DNA of 64,000 nucleotides from Burkholderiales bacterium (GCA_003963005.1 RXJW01000112.1:1-64000), one strand, 5' to 3'; positions 7,159 through 17,710 are shown, counted from the first letter of the stretch. The notes: generated by a model not told the origin, from the sequence alone. Numbers and translations: made by a program.

Positions 7159-10100
7159 TCAAGTAGTGTCCCGACAGCGCGCGCGCATCAGAACGAAGCC
7201 CGCCGGCACGACGAATAGCGACAGCAGTGGCGCGGTCACCATGCCGCCCAGCATCGGTGCAGCAATGCGACTCATCACCTCCGAGCCGGTGCCACTGCCC
7301 CAGACGATTGGAACGAGGCCGGCCAGGATCACCGCCACCGTCATGGCCTTGGGCCTCACCCGAAGTACCGCGCCCTCGCGCACCGCGTCGAGAACGATCT
7401 CCCGGGTGATGGGTTGCCCCGAGCGCATGCGGTCTTCGAGGGCGTGCTTTAGGTACAGCAGCATCACCACACCGAACTCGGCCGACACGCCAGCCAGTGC
7501 GATGAAGCCCACGCCGGTCGCCACCGACAGGTGGTAGCCCAGCACGTACAGGAACCAGATGCCGCCGGTGAGAGCCAGCGGCAGGGTGGCCATGATGAGC
7601 GCGGCCTCTTCGGCGCGTCGAAAGGTCAGGTAAAGCAGCACGAAGATGATGAGCAGGGTCGCAGGCACCACAACCTTCAGTCGTTCGTTGGCGCGCTCCA
7701 TGTATTCGAACTGGCCGGAATAGGACAGGCTCATGCCGGGCTCCAGCCGGACCTGTTGCGCGACCTCCCGCCTCAGATCACCGACCACCGAGGCCAGGTC
7801 GCGGCCGCGCACGTCGATGTAGATCCAGCCGGATGGGCGGGCATTCTCGCTTTTGAGCATCGGTGGCCCATCGACCAGCGCGAGCGTTGCCAGCGTACCC
7901 AGCGTCACCTGCTGGCCGCCGGGCGTCAGCACCGGCAGGTTGCGCAGTTTCTCGGGCGTGTCGCGCAGTTCCCGCGGGTAGCGCAAGTTGATCGGGAAAC
8001 GCGCCAGGCCTTCCACGGTCTCGCCGACGTTTTCGCCGCCGATCGCACCTGAGATGACCGACTGGACATCGCTCACGTTCATGCCGAAGCGCGCCGCCGC
8101 CGGTCGATCGATCTGGACGTCCACATAGCGTCCTCCTGTCAGCCGCTCGGCCAGTGCCGAGCTGACCCCCGGGACCTTCTTCGCCACAGCCTCGATCTGG
8201 GTCGCGACTCGGTCAATGACCGCCAGGTCCGTGCCGGTCACTTTCACGCCGATCGGACTCTTGATGCCCGTGGCCAGCATGTCGATGCGATTGCGGATGG
8301 GCGGGATCCAGATGTTGGAAAGACCGGGCACCTTCACCGTTCGGTCCAATTCCTCGATCAACCTCTCTGGCGTCATGCCGGCGCGCCATTCTTCGCGAGG
8401 CTTCAGCTGGATGGTGGTCTCGAACATCTCGACCGGCGCCGGGTCGGTCGCCGTCTCTGCACGTCCGGCCTTGCCGAACACCCGCTTCACCTCGGGCACC
8501 GTCTTGATCATGCGGTCGGTGATCTGCAGCAACTCGGCAGCCTTCTGGGCGGAGAGGCCTGGCAGCGCCGAGGGCATGTAGAGCAGGTCCCCTTCATCCA
8601 GCGGCGGCAGGAACTCGCCGCCCAGGCGCATGAGCGGCCACGCCGTGGTGGCGAACACGGCGATCGCCACCAGCAGCGTGGCCTTGGGCCAGCGCAAGAC
8701 CGCCTCCAGCGCCGGCCGATACAAGGCGATGAGCCCGCGCGTGATGGGATTGCGGTGCTCGTCCGGGATGCGGCCGCGGATCCAGTAGCCCATCAGCACC
8801 GGGATCAGCGTCACGGATAGGCCGGCCGCTGCCGCCATGGCGTAGGTCTTGGTGTAGGCCAGCGGCCCGAACAGTCGCCCCTCCTGGGCCTGCAGTGTGA
8901 ACACCGGCACAAAGGACAGCGTGATGATGAGCAGGGAGAAGAACAGCGCCGGGCCGACCTCGACGGCGGCATCGGTGATGACGGCCCAGCGCGCATCGCC
9001 CTTGAGTTCTTCGCCCGGATGGCCGTGCTGCCAGGCTTCCAGTTTCTTGTGGGCGTTCTCGATCATGACCACCGCCGCATCGACCATGGCGCCGATGGCG
9101 ATGGCGATGCCGCCCAGCGACATGATGTTGGCGTTGAGCCCCTGCTGCTGCATGACCAGGAAGGCCGCCATGACGCCCAGCGGCAGCGAGATGATGGCCA
9201 CCAGCGCCGAGCGCAGATGCCACAGGAACACCGCGCAGACTAGGGCCACGACGATGAACTCCTCGACCAGCTTGTGCGACAGGTTGTCGATGGCGCGCTG
9301 GATCAGCGAGCTGCGGTCGTAGGTCGTGACGATCTCGACCCCCTTGGGCAAGCTGGCCTGGAGTTGCCTGAGCTTGTCCTTCACCGCTGCGATGGTGGCC
9401 TGCGCGTTCTTGCCGGTGCGCAAGATGACAACGCCTCCCACCGCTTCGCCTTCGCCGTCCAGCTCGGTGATGCCACGACGCATTTCCGGGCCGATCTGCA
9501 CGGTGGCCACCTGGCCGAGCAGCACCGGCACGCCATTGCGGTTTGCCAGCACGACGTCGCGGAAATCATCCAGCGACTTCAGGAAGCCGCCGGCGCGCAC
9601 CATGTACTCGGCCTCGGCCAGTTCCAGCACCGCGCCACCGGTCTCCTGGTTGCCGTTCATCAGCGCTTCGCGTACCTGGTTGTGCGTGATGCCATAGGCG
9701 ATCAGTTTGGCCGGATCGATCACGACCTGGTACTGCTTGACCATGCCGCCAACCGTGGCCACCTCCGCAACGTTGGCGACGGCCTTGAGCTCGAACTTGA
9801 GAAACCAGTCCTGGAGTGCTCGCAGCTGCGAGAGATCCTGCTGGCCGGAGCGGTCCACCAGGGCGTACTGGAAGACCCAGCCCACCCCGGTGGCATCCGG
9901 GCCGAGCGACGCCTTCGCTGTGGCGGGCAGGCGGTCCTGCACCTGGCTGAGGTACTCCAGCACGCGCGAGCGGGCCCAGTACAGGTCCGTGCCGTCCTCG
10001 AACAGCACGTAAACGAAGGAGTCGCCGAAGAAGGAGAAGGCTCGGACAGCCTTGGCGCCCGGCACGGACAGCATGGTGGTCGCCAGCGGGTAGGTGACCT

Positions 10101-10290
10101 GGTTCTCGACGATCTGCGGCGCCTGGCCGGGGTAGCTCGTGCGAATGATGACCTGGACGTCCGACAGATCGGGCAGCGCATCGATGGGCGTCGTGCGCAG
10201 CGACAGGACGCCCGCAACGGCCAGGAACAGCGTGGCCAGCAGCACCAGGAAACGGTTGCCGACCGACCAGCGGATCAGAGCGGCGATCAT
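7159..10290 (-). CDS. cusA: CusA/CzcA-family heavy-metal RND efflux pump
   Basis: 1043-residue inner-membrane proton/metal antiporter, the usual family length. The three Met residues of the CusA metal site are conserved: M572 ([10 protein letters not shown]), M622 (APVEMFETT) and M671 ([12 protein letters not shown]). D404 and E411 in the fourth helix ([14 protein letters not shown]) are the expected proton-relay carboxylates. This favours Cu(I)/Ag(I) over Zn/Co/Cd. The start overlaps the cusB stop by 4 bases (ATGA), so translation is coupled. Together with cusB and cusC it forms a tripartite pump from cytoplasm and periplasm to the outside. Confidence 0.95.
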   Translation of the reverse strand: MIAALIRWSVGNRFLVLLATLFLAVAGVLSLRTTPIDALPDLSDVQVIIRTSYPGQAPQIVENQVTYPLATTMLSVPGAKAVRAFSFFGDSFVYVLFEDGTDLYWARSRVLEYLSQVQDRLPATAKASLGPDATGVGWVFQYALVDRSGQQDLSQLRALQDWFLKFELKAVANVAEVATVGGMVKQYQVVIDPAKLIAYGITHNQVREALMNGNQETGGAVLELAEAEYMVRAGGFLKSLDDFRDVVLANRNGVPVLLGQVATVQIGPEMRRGITELDGEGEAVGGVVILRTGKNAQATIAAVKDKLRQLQASLPKGVEIVTTYDRSSLIQRAIDNLSHKLVEEFIVVALVCAVFLWHLRSALVAIISLPLGVMAAFLVMQQQGLNANIMSLGGIAIAIGAMVDAAVVMIENAHKKLEAWQHGHPGEELKGDARWAVITDAAVEVGPALFFSLLIITLSFVPVFTLQAQEGRLFGPLAYTKTYAMAAAAGLSVTLIPVLMGYWIRGRIPDEHRNPITRGLIALYRPALEAVLRWPKATLLVAIAVFATTAWPLMRLGGEFLPPLDEGDLLYMPSALPGLSAQKAAELLQITDRMIKTVPEVKRVFGKAGRAETATDPAPVEMFETTIQLKPREEWRAGMTPERLIEELDRTVKVPGLSNIWIPPIRNRIDMLATGIKSPIGVKVTGTDLAVIDRVATQIEAVAKKVPGVSSALAERLTGGRYVDVQIDRPAAARFGMNVSDVQSVISGAIGGENVGETVEGLARFPINLRYPRELRDTPEKLRNLPVLTPGGQQVTLGTLATLALVDGPPMLKSENARPSGWIYIDVRGRDLASVVGDLRREVAQQVRLEPGMSLSYSGQFEYMERANERLKVVVPATLLIIFVLLYLTFRRAEEAALIMATLPLALTGGIWFLYVLGYHLSVATGVGFIALAGVSAEFGVVMLLYLKHALEDRMRSGQPITREIVLDAVREGAVLRVRPKAMTVAVILAGLVPIVWGSGTGSEVMSRIAAPMLGGMVTAPLLSLFVVPAGFVLMRARCRDTT

Positions 10291-11810
10291 CGTGCGCCTC
10301 CCTTGGGCACTCGCTGCAGGGCGACGATCTCGAAACCGTCCTTGGCCTCACGGAAGGTGAAGCGCACCTTGTCGCCGGGCTGGATGCCCTTCGCGAGTTC
10401 AGCCTGGCCGAGAGGGAATGCCATCTCCATCGCCGGCCACTTGAGCGCTGGCACCGCCTCGTGATTCAGCGTGACTTCGTTGCCGCTGACTGCGACGACC
10501 GTTGCGTTGGCTTCGTGAACCGCAGCCGCCGGCGTCCAGGGAGCAGACGCCGCGCTGGCGGCAACGGCGACCGAGCTCGCCTGACGCTGCAGCACGCCCT
10601 GCATGCTGGCTTCCGAGTCGATCAGGAACTGCCCCGACACGACCACCTGCTGGCCGGGCTGCAAGCCTTGCAGCACCTCCAGCTTGTCGGCCAGCTCACG
10701 GCCCACGCGAACCTCGACGGGAGAGAACCGCCCAGGCCGGTCCACGACGTAGACGATGGCCCGTTGGCCGGTGCGGATCACGGCTTCCGTCGGCACCACC
10801 AGGGCCTCCTCCGAGGAGCCACCCAGCCTCATCTGCGCGAACATGCCGGCTCTGAGTCGACCTCCCGGGTTCGCCAGGTCGGCGCGCACGCGCAGCGTGC
10901 GGGTGGCGGCATTGGTCTCCGGTAGGACAGCACTGACTTTGCCGCGCAGGGATTTGCCGGGGTAGGCCGACAACGCAACCTCTACCTGCTCGCCGACGCG
11001 AGCCAAACCGGTCTGTGCCTCGGGAAGCGCAGCCTCCACCCAGACCGTGGAGAGGCTGGTGATCCGGGCCAGGCTCATACCCGCCGACACCGTCATGCCC
11101 TGGCGCACCATCACCTCCTGCACCAAGCCACCGGCCGGCGCGTGGACAGCCATCACAGTCTCGACCTGACCGGTACGCTCAACCCGTTGGACAAGCTCCA
11201 TCGGCATGCCCATCAGCAGCAGACGTTGGCGTGATGCCGAGGTGAGGGCTTCGTCGCCGGTGCGGCGAACTGCGAGGAACTCCTGCTGGGCGCCTGCCCA
11301 CTCCGGCACGAGGACCTCGGCGATGAGGGCGCCCGCCGAGATCACGTCGCCGGGGGCCAGCCGCGCAACCCGCTGGACGAAACCCGCGGTGCGCGCCTGC
11401 GGAATGGCAACGTCCCGCTCATTGAGCAAAACGGTCGCGGGCACCTGCAACGAGATGCCCAAGTGCTGCTTCGTCACAGTGGCCGTTCGAACGCCCAGTG
11501 TCTGCGCCACGCGCGGGTCGACGGCGACGCCCCCAACAGGTGCGTCGTCCGCGTACTTCGGGACCAGTTGCATGTCCATGAAGGGCGACTTGCCGGGCTT
11601 GTCGAACCGCTGCTGGGGCAACATGGGGTCGTACCAATAGAGCACCCTGCGCTCACCTGTCGATACGCTGGCGGCGGCGCTGGAGTGAGGCGCCTCCGGG
11701 CGGGCGGTTGCAAGGGATGCCGAGCGCCATTGGGCTGCGCCGTGGCCAATGCCGACGCCGAGCACCACCAGTGCGACGGCGGCCAGGGTCAACTTCTTGT
11801 TGGAGGTCAT
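10287..11810 (-). CDS. cusB: CusB-type periplasmic adaptor fused to a CusF-like domain
   Basis: 507 residues from ATG 11810. After a membrane-anchor/signal segment (residues 5-25), residues about 54-90 form a heavy-metal-binding domain ([12 protein letters not shown] ... [12 protein letters not shown]). The barrel-sandwich hybrid, hairpin and membrane-fusion domains follow. The last ~75 residues ([19 protein letters not shown] ... [11 protein letters not shown] ... GDKVRFTF) match the copper chaperone CusF, including its Trp and Met ligands. The pump therefore carries its own chaperone in the adaptor. It links cusA to cusC. The cusC stop lies 4 bases upstream and the gene end overlaps cusA. 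Confidence 0.93.
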   Translation of the reverse strand: MTSNKKLTLAAVALVVLGVGIGHGAAQWRSASLATARPEAPHSSAAASVSTGERRVLYWYDPMLPQQRFDKPGKSPFMDMQLVPKYADDAPVGGVAVDPRVAQTLGVRTATVTKQHLGISLQVPATVLLNERDVAIPQARTAGFVQRVARLAPGDVISAGALIAEVLVPEWAGAQQEFLAVRRTGDEALTSASRQRLLLMGMPMELVQRVERTGQVETVMAVHAPAGGLVQEVMVRQGMTVSAGMSLARITSLSTVWVEAALPEAQTGLARVGEQVEVALSAYPGKSLRGKVSAVLPETNAATRTLRVRADLANPGGRLRAGMFAQMRLGGSSEEALVVPTEAVIRTGQRAIVYVVDRPGRFSPVEVRVGRELADKLEVLQGLQPGQQVVVSGQFLIDSEASMQGVLQRQASSVAVAASAASAPWTPAAAVHEANATVVAVSGNEVTLNHEAVPALKWPAMEMAFPLGQAELAKGIQPGDKVRFTFREAKDGFEIVALQRVPKGGAR

Positions 11811-11814
11811 GGGG

Positions 11815-13080
11815 TCACTCCACGATGAGATGGGACAGTCGCGCCTGCTGGGCGGACACCTGACTCTGAAGATCGAGCACGCGCAGCTCGGTCTCGATGG
11901 CGTTCTTGCGCGCGGCGAGCACGGCGCCGAGGTCGGCCCTGCCGGTCTGATAGCCGGCAAGGCTCAGCTGGGCGCGCTCCTTCGCCAGGGGCAGCGTCAG
12001 TTCCTGCTGACGCTGCAGCGTGCGCTCCAGGCGCTGAAGCTCGGCAATCTGCGCGTCCACTTCGGCGCGAACGCGGCGCAAGACGTCATCGCGTTCGGCC
12101 TGCAGCCGCTCCACTTCTTTCTGCCGCGCGGCGATCGCCGGCTCCTGGCGCGTCGACTTCGAGACGGGAAGCTCGAAGGTCAGCTGGAAGGACACCATGT
12201 CGCCAAAGGCCTTGGCACGATTGGCGTAGGCCACTTCCCATCCCCAGTCGCCCCGGCGCATGGCAACCGCTTCTTCAACGTCGGCCCGGGCCATGGCGAG
12301 CATGGGGCCGAAGGCACGAAGGTCGGCATGGCGCTCAAGGTCCGCCAGAAGTCGCGGCAGATCCGGGCGTTGCCGCGGCGCCTCGCCGGCGGCGGACAGG
12401 TCGGGCTGATCTCCGATCCAGCGTTGGAGAGCTGCACGAGCCTGATGAACACCCGCCTGCAGCTCGTCGCGGCGGTCAGCCAGATCGAGCGAATCCTGGC
12501 GGGCCATCAACGCATCGGTTGGGCTGGCAGCGCCGGAGGTCACGCGTGCCGCCAGCGTGTCCTGAAGCAACCGGTTCTGCGCTTCCAGCGCGGAGAAGGC
12601 AGCCAACTTCTTCTCCGCGAAATGCAGGCCCAGCCACGCCACGGCAGCTTCGCGACGGACCGCCAGGCGCTCGGTGTCCAGCAGCGCGCGCTCACGCTCG
12701 GCCCTCGCGCCGGCGGCGTCTCGCTGCGCCGCGCGCTTGGCGGCATTCGGCACGTCCTGCATGACGCCCACGCGGCGCATCGTCATGGACTCGCGGGTCC
12801 AGCTGAAGCGGTCCTGGCCGGTGACGGGGAAGTTCTCGACGCCTACAGCGAGCTTGGGGTCAGGCAGCTGGCCGGCCGCCGTGCGCGCCTGTTGCGCCCC
12901 CTCCAGCGTGGCTTGTCGCGCCGACAGAGCCGCCGATCGCTGTTCTGCCAGCTGAAGGGCCTGTTCGAATCCGACAGGCGCGGCTTGAGACGTCTGCCCA
13001 GCGGCGATGGATGTCGCCAGCGCAAGATGGCCGGCGAGACGGGGGCAGAACCGCAGTACTGCCCGGAAGAAATTGGCCAT
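11815..13080 (-). CDS. cusC: CusC-type outer-membrane efflux protein (TolC family)
   Basis: About 421 residues from ATG 13080; an ATG at 13095 is also possible. A signal peptide ends near TSQAAPVGF. Two repeats of long alpha-hairpin helices rich in Ala, Gln and Arg (ALQLAEQRSAALSARQATL; LPLAKERAQLSLAGYQTGRA) are typical of the TolC family. YQTGRADLGAVL is the conserved end of the second repeat. It is the trimeric exit duct for the CusA/CusB pump and the first of the three pump genes, preceded by a Met/Cys-rich exported protein. Confidence 0.9.
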   Translation of the reverse strand: MANFFRAVLRFCPRLAGHLALATSIAAGQTSQAAPVGFEQALQLAEQRSAALSARQATLEGAQQARTAAGQLPDPKLAVGVENFPVTGQDRFSWTRESMTMRRVGVMQDVPNAAKRAAQRDAAGARAERERALLDTERLAVRREAAVAWLGLHFAEKKLAAFSALEAQNRLLQDTLAARVTSGAASPTDALMARQDSLDLADRRDELQAGVHQARAALQRWIGDQPDLSAAGEAPRQRPDLPRLLADLERHADLRAFGPMLAMARADVEEAVAMRRGDWGWEVAYANRAKAFGDMVSFQLTFELPVSKSTRQEPAIAARQKEVERLQAERDDVLRRVRAEVDAQIAELQRLERTLQRQQELTLPLAKERAQLSLAGYQTGRADLGAVLAARKNAIETELRVLDLQSQVSAQQARLSHLIVE

Positions 13081-13172
13081 GTCGGCTCTCCACAAAGACC
13101 CATAAGGCGATCACCCGAGATCGCGAGACGCGGACGCGCAGCCGCAACACGCGGCCGCGCGGGCGTCATCAG

Positions 13173-13586
13173 TCAATTGCGGAGAACTTGGAGTGCCAGG
13201 TAGACCGGAGGGGCGCCGTCCGGCGGTCCGGTGTGCGCGGTCATGACCGCAGGGAGCGCCTCGGCCGCCTTGGACGGCTGCCACAGGGCAAGCCGGGTTA
13301 GCAACCGGTCAAGCATGGCGACCGGCAACTGTGAGAGGTCGGATGCGGGCGCGTTGTTGACCGTCTGCTTGTTGCGGTCGCAGTGCGCCTTGCACAACTG
13401 CGGCTGCTCAACATCCATCCCGGACATCTGTTCGCAGTCGGTCATGCCTGCCATGTTGGCCGTCGACATGGGGCCTGATGTCGCCGGCACCGGGCAGGCG
13501 TAGGCGGCCGTCCACAGCTGCATGCAAACCAGCGCCAGCGCAAGCATGCTTGCGATCCAGTGTCGGTAGGCCTTTTTTAGCGACAT
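13173..13586 (-). CDS. Exported Met/Cys/His-containing copper-operon protein
   Basis: 137 residues from ATG 13586; an ATG at 13616 would add 10. A signal peptide (IASMLALALVCMQLWTAAYA) is followed by a short segment dense in Met and Cys: GPMSTANMAGMTDCEQMSGM, then QLCKAHCDRN. Such Met/Cys motifs bind Cu(I)/Ag(I). It lies 92 bases upstream of cusC on the same strand and is probably the first gene of the operon. I do not recognise a named family. A periplasmic metal-binding role is inferred from composition and context. Confidence 0.7.
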   Translation of the reverse strand: MSLKKAYRHWIASMLALALVCMQLWTAAYACPVPATSGPMSTANMAGMTDCEQMSGMDVEQPQLCKAHCDRNKQTVNNAPASDLSQLPVAMLDRLLTRLALWQPSKAAEALPAVMTAHTGPPDGAPPVYLALQVLRN

Positions 13587-13792
13587 GGACGACAGTCTAT
13601 AGCTCTGGCTGACCATCCATCCAACGTCTGCACGCAGGTCGGCCTACCGGCCTACCGGCCTTGTATGCCTTGGCGAGCTCGGCGACAGACCGCCCAGGGC
13701 GCCTTACACGGCTGACAACTCGGGCCTATTTAGCCGCAGCTTGCCCGCCGATCATGAACCGGCGGGCACTGCCTTCCAAAAAGCGCGGCTTC

Positions 13793-14362
13793 TCAATCAA
13801 CCCGGTATGCGGCGAACACCTCATCCACAGGCGTGGCGAACGCGTGATTGCTGTAGTTGCTGAGCGTCTTCACTGCAATCGCGAGGATGATGTACAGCAC
13901 ATCCGCCTCGCTGAAGCCGGCTGCGAGGAAGGCTTGAAGTCTTTCCAGCGTGGGGCGCCCCTGGGTGCTAACCATTTCGGCAGTGAGCGCATGAAGTGCT
14001 GCAAGCCGTTCGTCCGGTATCGGAGCGCCCGCGCGAATCGCTGCCAGCACCGGTGCTGAAACGCCCGACTTCTTGTCGGCCAGCATGCTGTGCGCCGCCG
14101 TGCAGTACGTGCAGCCATTCACCTGACTGACCGAGAGAAACACCACTTCCTGCTCCGCCGGTGTGAGACCAGACTCACTGCGAAACAGCGCATACCCATG
14201 CAGATATGTGCTGAGGACCGCAGGCGCGTTGGCCATGTTCGCGTACATGTTCGGAAGGAAGCCGACCTGTTTGATCGCCAGGTCAAGAATCTCCTTCTGC
14301 GGGCCTTGGGCCGCTGCGGGATCGATGGAGCGAAGGCTGTGTAGGAAGGGCTTGCCAGTCAT
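13793..14362 (-). CDS. Carboxymuconolactone decarboxylase / AhpD-like protein
   Basis: 189 residues from ATG 14362. The AhpD core is visible: a helical region and GCTYCTAAHSMLADKKSG with the redox-active C-x-x-C followed by a downstream His. The family includes alkylhydroperoxidases and decarboxylases; with this motif a peroxidase-like activity is more likely. It follows the AraC-type gene on the same strand (134-base gap), suggesting it is in that regulator's neighbourhood or control. Substrate unknown. Confidence 0.8.
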   Translation of the reverse strand: MTGKPFLHSLRSIDPAAAQGPQKEILDLAIKQVGFLPNMYANMANAPAVLSTYLHGYALFRSESGLTPAEQEVVFLSVSQVNGCTYCTAAHSMLADKKSGVSAPVLAAIRAGAPIPDERLAALHALTAEMVSTQGRPTLERLQAFLAAGFSEADVLYIILAIAVKTLSNYSNHAFATPVDEVFAAYRVD

Positions 14363-14496
14363 GGGAACTCCTTGAAGATGAGTCATTCAGTCTGTCCATC
14401 CTCGTGATGTGCAGGACTGTGGCGAGATCCTATGAATGCAGGTCTTCAACGCGTTCACCGCACGTCCCGCCTTCATGGCCGAGAGTCTTGAATTGT

Positions 14497-15339
14497 TCAG
14501 ACGGCGTCGTGGTTTGACACGGATTCGCCGCGCAGCCAGGCGCCGGGTGCCTGACCCACCTTACGAACAAAGGCCCTTGTCAGGGCACTTTGGCTGCCAT
14601 ACCCGACTTCTGTTGCCACGTGCTTCATGGCCCGCCCCTGCTTCAGCAGCGTCTGCGCGAGCGCAATTCGCCATCCAGCAAGGTACTCGGCGGGCGTGTC
14701 GCCGACCACGATCTTGAAGTGCGCCGCAAAACGGGCCCGCGACATGCCAGCCAAGTGAGCCATCTCGTTCAGATCCCAGGCATGCGTAGGGTTGTCATGG
14801 ATGCGGGTGAGTGCTTTGGCCAGCCGTGGGTCGGCCAGCCCGGCAAGGGTGCCGCCTCTCGTGAGACCGCGATCCAGACAGTAGCGCAACAGTCGGATCA
14901 GCAGCAACTCGCACAACCTATCCAGCGCGGCCCGCTGACCGCACAGCTTCGAGAAGGCTTCTTCGTCGATGAGCGCCATCATGGCTTCGGCGCCTGGCAA
15001 CTCCGCCAGCGGCACGAGCACCATGTGCGGCAAGGAGTCACTGATTGGATTTCTGCCACCGCCGCCAAACTGGATGGTGGCGCAGAGCACGTCCGCGCCG
15101 GCTCGCTCATCCGTCAGAAGACGGTGAAGGTCCGGTCGGGGCATGAAGACCAAGGTCGGATCTTCGATATCTAGCCGCTCGCCTTGCTCCCCAATCAGCC
15201 GGACCGGCCCGCGGCGGATGAGATGCACATGACCGCGTGCCGCATCGCTCGAAAACTCGTGGACCCCGCAAATCTGACCAGCGTAGAAGACACCGGCGCT
15301 TAGGGAGTAGCGGTTCAGCAGTAACGAGAGACGGTCCAT
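14497..15339 (-). CDS. AraC-family transcriptional regulator (cupin_6 type)
   Basis: About 280 residues from ATG 15339; longer versions upstream look non-coding. The N-terminal cupin sensing domain (residues about 10-170) ends with a helical linker. The C-terminal double HTH has HAWDLNEMAHLAGMSRARFA and MKHVATEVGYGSQSALTRAF, the expected AraC pattern. It diverges from the YHS-domain gene at 15483 across a 143-base intergenic region that would hold both promoters, and precedes the AhpD-like gene. Effector unknown. Confidence 0.85.
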   Translation of the reverse strand: MDRLSLLLNRYSLSAGVFYAGQICGVHEFSSDAARGHVHLIRRGPVRLIGEQGERLDIEDPTLVFMPRPDLHRLLTDERAGADVLCATIQFGGGGRNPISDSLPHMVLVPLAELPGAEAMMALIDEEAFSKLCGQRAALDRLCELLLIRLLRYCLDRGLTRGGTLAGLADPRLAKALTRIHDNPTHAWDLNEMAHLAGMSRARFAAHFKIVVGDTPAEYLAGWRIALAQTLLKQGRAMKHVATEVGYGSQSALTRAFVRKVGQAPGAWLRGESVSNHDAV

Positions 15340-15482
15340 GCTTTGAGACGTTGGGTAAACAGATCGGCACGTTTGATGTCCGAAGCTATCACGGTGATCT
15401 CTACATTGCCCTCTGTCAACCGCAAGCCCCCATGTCTTGCATGACGCGTCTCTCACAACCATGACTGAAATCGGAGTAACTG

Positions 15483-15989
15483 ATGAATACGAGTCTGCGC
15501 ATGCCGCGCCGAGGCCTTCTCGCCGCTCTGGCCATTGCTGCCAGCGTCGTTCTGACGATCCCCTCAACCGCCCTGGCCTATGACGAAACGTCAGCGAGCG
15601 CGATCAATGTGGATACGCGCGGCGTTGCCCTGAAGGGCTACGACCCCGTGACCTATTTCGGCAGTGGCGGGCCCCAACAAGGCAAGGAACAGTTCACAGC
15701 ACAGCATGACGGTGCGACGTACCACTTCATCTCGGCTGCAAGCCGAGATGCTTTCCTCGCAAATCCCGGCAAGTACGCACCTGCCTTCGGTGGGTTTTGC
15801 GCCATGGGTGTCGCACTCGAGAAGAAGCTAGATGTGGACCCCCAAGCTTGGAAGGTCGTCGACGGCAAGCTGTACCTCAACGTCAACAAGGACGTTCAGA
15901 AGCGCTGGCTCGACAACGTGCCGGGCAACATCAGTCAAGCCAACAGCAACTGGCCCAAGCTGAAGGACAAGGTCCCCAAGACGCTCTGA
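15483..15989 (+). CDS. Exported YHS-domain protein
   Basis: 168 residues from ATG 15483, preceded by GGAG at about -10. The N-terminus MPRRGLLAALAIAASVVLTI is an export signal, with RR followed by a hydrophobic core. The YHS domain follows: ALKGYDPVTYFGSGGPQQG ... ATYHFISAASRDAFLANPGK ... GGFCAMGVALEKK. YHS domains are small folds often linked to metal handling. Transcribed divergently from the AraC gene, which is its likely regulator. The exact function is not established. Confidence 0.85.
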   Translation: MNTSLRMPRRGLLAALAIAASVVLTIPSTALAYDETSASAINVDTRGVALKGYDPVTYFGSGGPQQGKEQFTAQHDGATYHFISAASRDAFLANPGKYAPAFGGFCAMGVALEKKLDVDPQAWKVVDGKLYLNVNKDVQKRWLDNVPGNISQANSNWPKLKDKVPKTL

Positions 15990-16103
15990 GTGCGCGAAAG
16001 GGGTCTGGACGTGGCCGCGAAGGCGGCCCGTCCACTGGCGGTGGGGCCCGCGCTGGGCTGGTTCAGCACGCATCGCGTGCCGGCCGGTCACCAGCGCAAC
16101 GCG

Positions 16104-16325
16104 TCACTTTGATTCACGGGCCTCGGTGTCATCGTCGCCACCGGAGAACAGGTCCCGAGACAACTGCTGCACCTCGGTCAACTGAAGAGCAACGTTCTTG
16201 CAGTTGCTGCACATGGCCAGGTGAATTCGAAGCCGGACGATTTGATGCCAGCGCAGGCATTCGTCTTGACTCAGCGTCAGCAGTTCAGCCACCTGACGAC
16301 AGGAATACAGCAGATTCATTGGCAT
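16104..16325 (-). CDS. Zinc-finger anti-sigma factor (zf-HC2 type)
   Basis: 73 residues. The core HLAMCSNC gives the H-x3-C-x2-C zinc-binding anti-sigma signature. It is preceded by CRQVAELLTLSQDE, with the Cys that usually completes the site. It lies 14 bases downstream of an ECF sigma gene, its presumed partner, and resembles the protein at 56186-56404 in size and layout. It has no membrane segment, so it is a soluble anti-sigma factor. ATG 16319 is an alternative start. Confidence 0.8.
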   Translation of the reverse strand: MPMNLLYSCRQVAELLTLSQDECLRWHQIVRLRIHLAMCSNCKNVALQLTEVQQLSRDLFSGGDDDTEARESK

Positions 16326-16339
16326 ATCTCGGACCTAAG

Positions 16340-16963
16340 TCAGTGACGCTGAATACAGATCCTCAGCGCCATCCGGGCGCGGTGAAGGATGGTTCGACAG
16401 TGGTCTGAGCTGATGCCGAGGCGCTCGCAAATCTCGCCGTTCTCAAAGCCCAGCCACTCGCGCATCATGAATACACGGCCGGTCTGCGTCGGCAGCGCGC
16501 CAACGCAGCGTTCCAGCACATCCATCAGTTGTCGCCGCTCCACGCGATGCTCGGGCTGTTGCCAGTTGGGTACTGCATTGACGTAGCTGCCGTCTGGCGC
16601 GTACTGCTGGTCGAGCTCCGACTGGAGTGCGTCCTCGTCAGCGTTCCATTGCACCGTTCGGTGCCGCGCGGACGATCGATACCAATCGGACACCTTGTGC
16701 TTCAAGATGCTGATCGCCCATGTGCTGAGGGAAGACTCCCCGCGATGCTGTGACTGTTGCTCGACCAGGACGATCAGCGTGTCCTGAACCAGATCTTCAG
16801 CAGCACTTGGGTCATGAACGGCGAACCGTGCATGCCGGAGCAAGCGCTGACGAAGGGACGGAAGCGCAGCTGCGAGGGCATGCTTCCCCAGCTGCTGTAC
16901 GTCGGCCGATTCGCGCGGCGATTCAGCCGCGTGGTGAATGCTGCGGGGCTGGGCAGGCGACAT
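16340..16963 (-). CDS. ECF-type RNA polymerase sigma factor (copy 1)
   Basis: 207 residues from ATG 16963. Region 2 (FAVHDPSAAEDLVQDTLIVL ... LSTWAISILKHKVSDWYR) and region 4 (GRVFMMREWLGFENGEICER ... CRTILHRARMALR) are clear. The region-4 segment is very like that of the sigma factor at 55560-56192, so the two are paralogues, each followed by a zinc-finger anti-sigma. Target promoters of this copy are not evident. It may share or compete for the TGTAAG-N16-CGTC motif. Confidence 0.88.
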   Translation of the reverse strand: MSPAQPRSIHHAAESPRESADVQQLGKHALAAALPSLRQRLLRHARFAVHDPSAAEDLVQDTLIVLVEQQSQHRGESSLSTWAISILKHKVSDWYRSSARHRTVQWNADEDALQSELDQQYAPDGSYVNAVPNWQQPEHRVERRQLMDVLERCVGALPTQTGRVFMMREWLGFENGEICERLGISSDHCRTILHRARMALRICIQRH

Positions 16964-17075
16964 GAGAGGCGGCTCCTGGCGGTTTCGCAGCGGCGCGCAG
17001 GGCGCAAAAGATTGCCGGCCTGCGCTGCTGCTTGCCCCCTTGGACGGCTGAGCACTTCTTTCATTACGGAGCTTG

Positions 17076-17486
17076 CTACTTCTTCGAAGCGGCGCCGCTG
17101 TCGCTGCGGCCAGCAAGGCGCACGTCAGCCACGACGTCATTCGACGTCGCCGGGGCCGTCCTGCCCAGGTTGAGGTTTGCACCGTAGACGTCATTGGCTG
17201 CGGCCTGATTGCCGTCGTGACGCGCCTGCGAAAGCTCAGCCAACACTTGGTCTCGCGTGATCGAGGTGCGTGCGACGCCACCGGCCGACATCTCGAACGA
17301 GCGAGGCGAGTCGCCAAGCGTCCCGAGTTCACCTGCCCGTTGAGCCCGGACCAGTTCGGCCCGAACCTCGGCTCGGGTCAAGGGATGCGCGCCGGTTTGA
17401 TCGGGGGCAGAGTTGGGGTTGCCGGCGTAGCTGGCGAAAGAGGCAATCGAGAGGGCCAGGCCGGCGATGAAATGACGGTTGTTCAT
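17076..17486 (-). CDS. DUF4148-domain exported protein
   Basis: 136 residues from ATG 17486. A signal peptide (MNNRHFIAGLALSIASFASY) precedes two copies of the DUF4148 motif: PLTRAEVRAELVRAQRAGEL and ITRDQVLAELSQARHDG. DUF4148 proteins are typical of Burkholderiales and periplasmic; function unknown. It lies upstream of the first ECF sigma gene on the same strand (112-base gap). Confidence 0.85.
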   Translation of the reverse strand: MNNRHFIAGLALSIASFASYAGNPNSAPDQTGAHPLTRAEVRAELVRAQRAGELGTLGDSPRSFEMSAGGVARTSITRDQVLAELSQARHDGNQAAANDVYGANLNLGRTAPATSNDVVADVRLAGRSDSGAASKK

Positions 17487-17683
17487 GTGAGTTCCTTTCG
17501 GTCTTCGACCGCTGTTGAGGGCGACTGAACGCAGGACGGCAAGGTCTTTGGATCAGTCGATGCAGTAGTCGCTCGGCAGCCGTCAAACGTGACGGCCCAT
17601 ACCGGTGACCGTGTAGAAGGCGGCGCAGGTATGTGACCAAGTTCCGAAACGATCCGTTGGCTGGAAACTGCGCTGGATGCCGG

Positions 17684-17710
17684 CGTAAGGAATACCAGGG
17701 CTCGTTCGTC
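17684..17710 (+). promoter_or_regulatory. Variant ECF-type promoter motif before the EAL gene
   Basis: CGTAAG (17684-17689), 17 bases, CGTC (17707-17710), ending 57 bases before the EAL gene start. It differs from the TGTAAG-N16-CGTC motif by one base and one base of spacing, so this member of the set is weaker. Confidence 0.35.

Noticed and set aside
9274..10464. Long rightward open frame opposite cusA
   Set aside because: It is antisense to a fully conserved RND pump gene, has Arg/His/Gln-biased composition, and has no family motif. It arises from high-GC codon bias.
11749..13203. Rightward 484-codon frame opposite cusC
   Set aside because: Antisense to a TolC-family gene with clear motifs; the translated sequence is low-complexity and unrecognisable.
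13641..13660. Tandem CTACCGGC repeat
   Set aside because: Only about two units and no associated gene or symmetry; likely chance.
13690..13720. ECF-type motif upstream of the copper exported protein (minus strand)
   Set aside because: TGTAAG is present but the downstream element reads TGTC or GTCG instead of CGTC at the right spacing; too weak to list.
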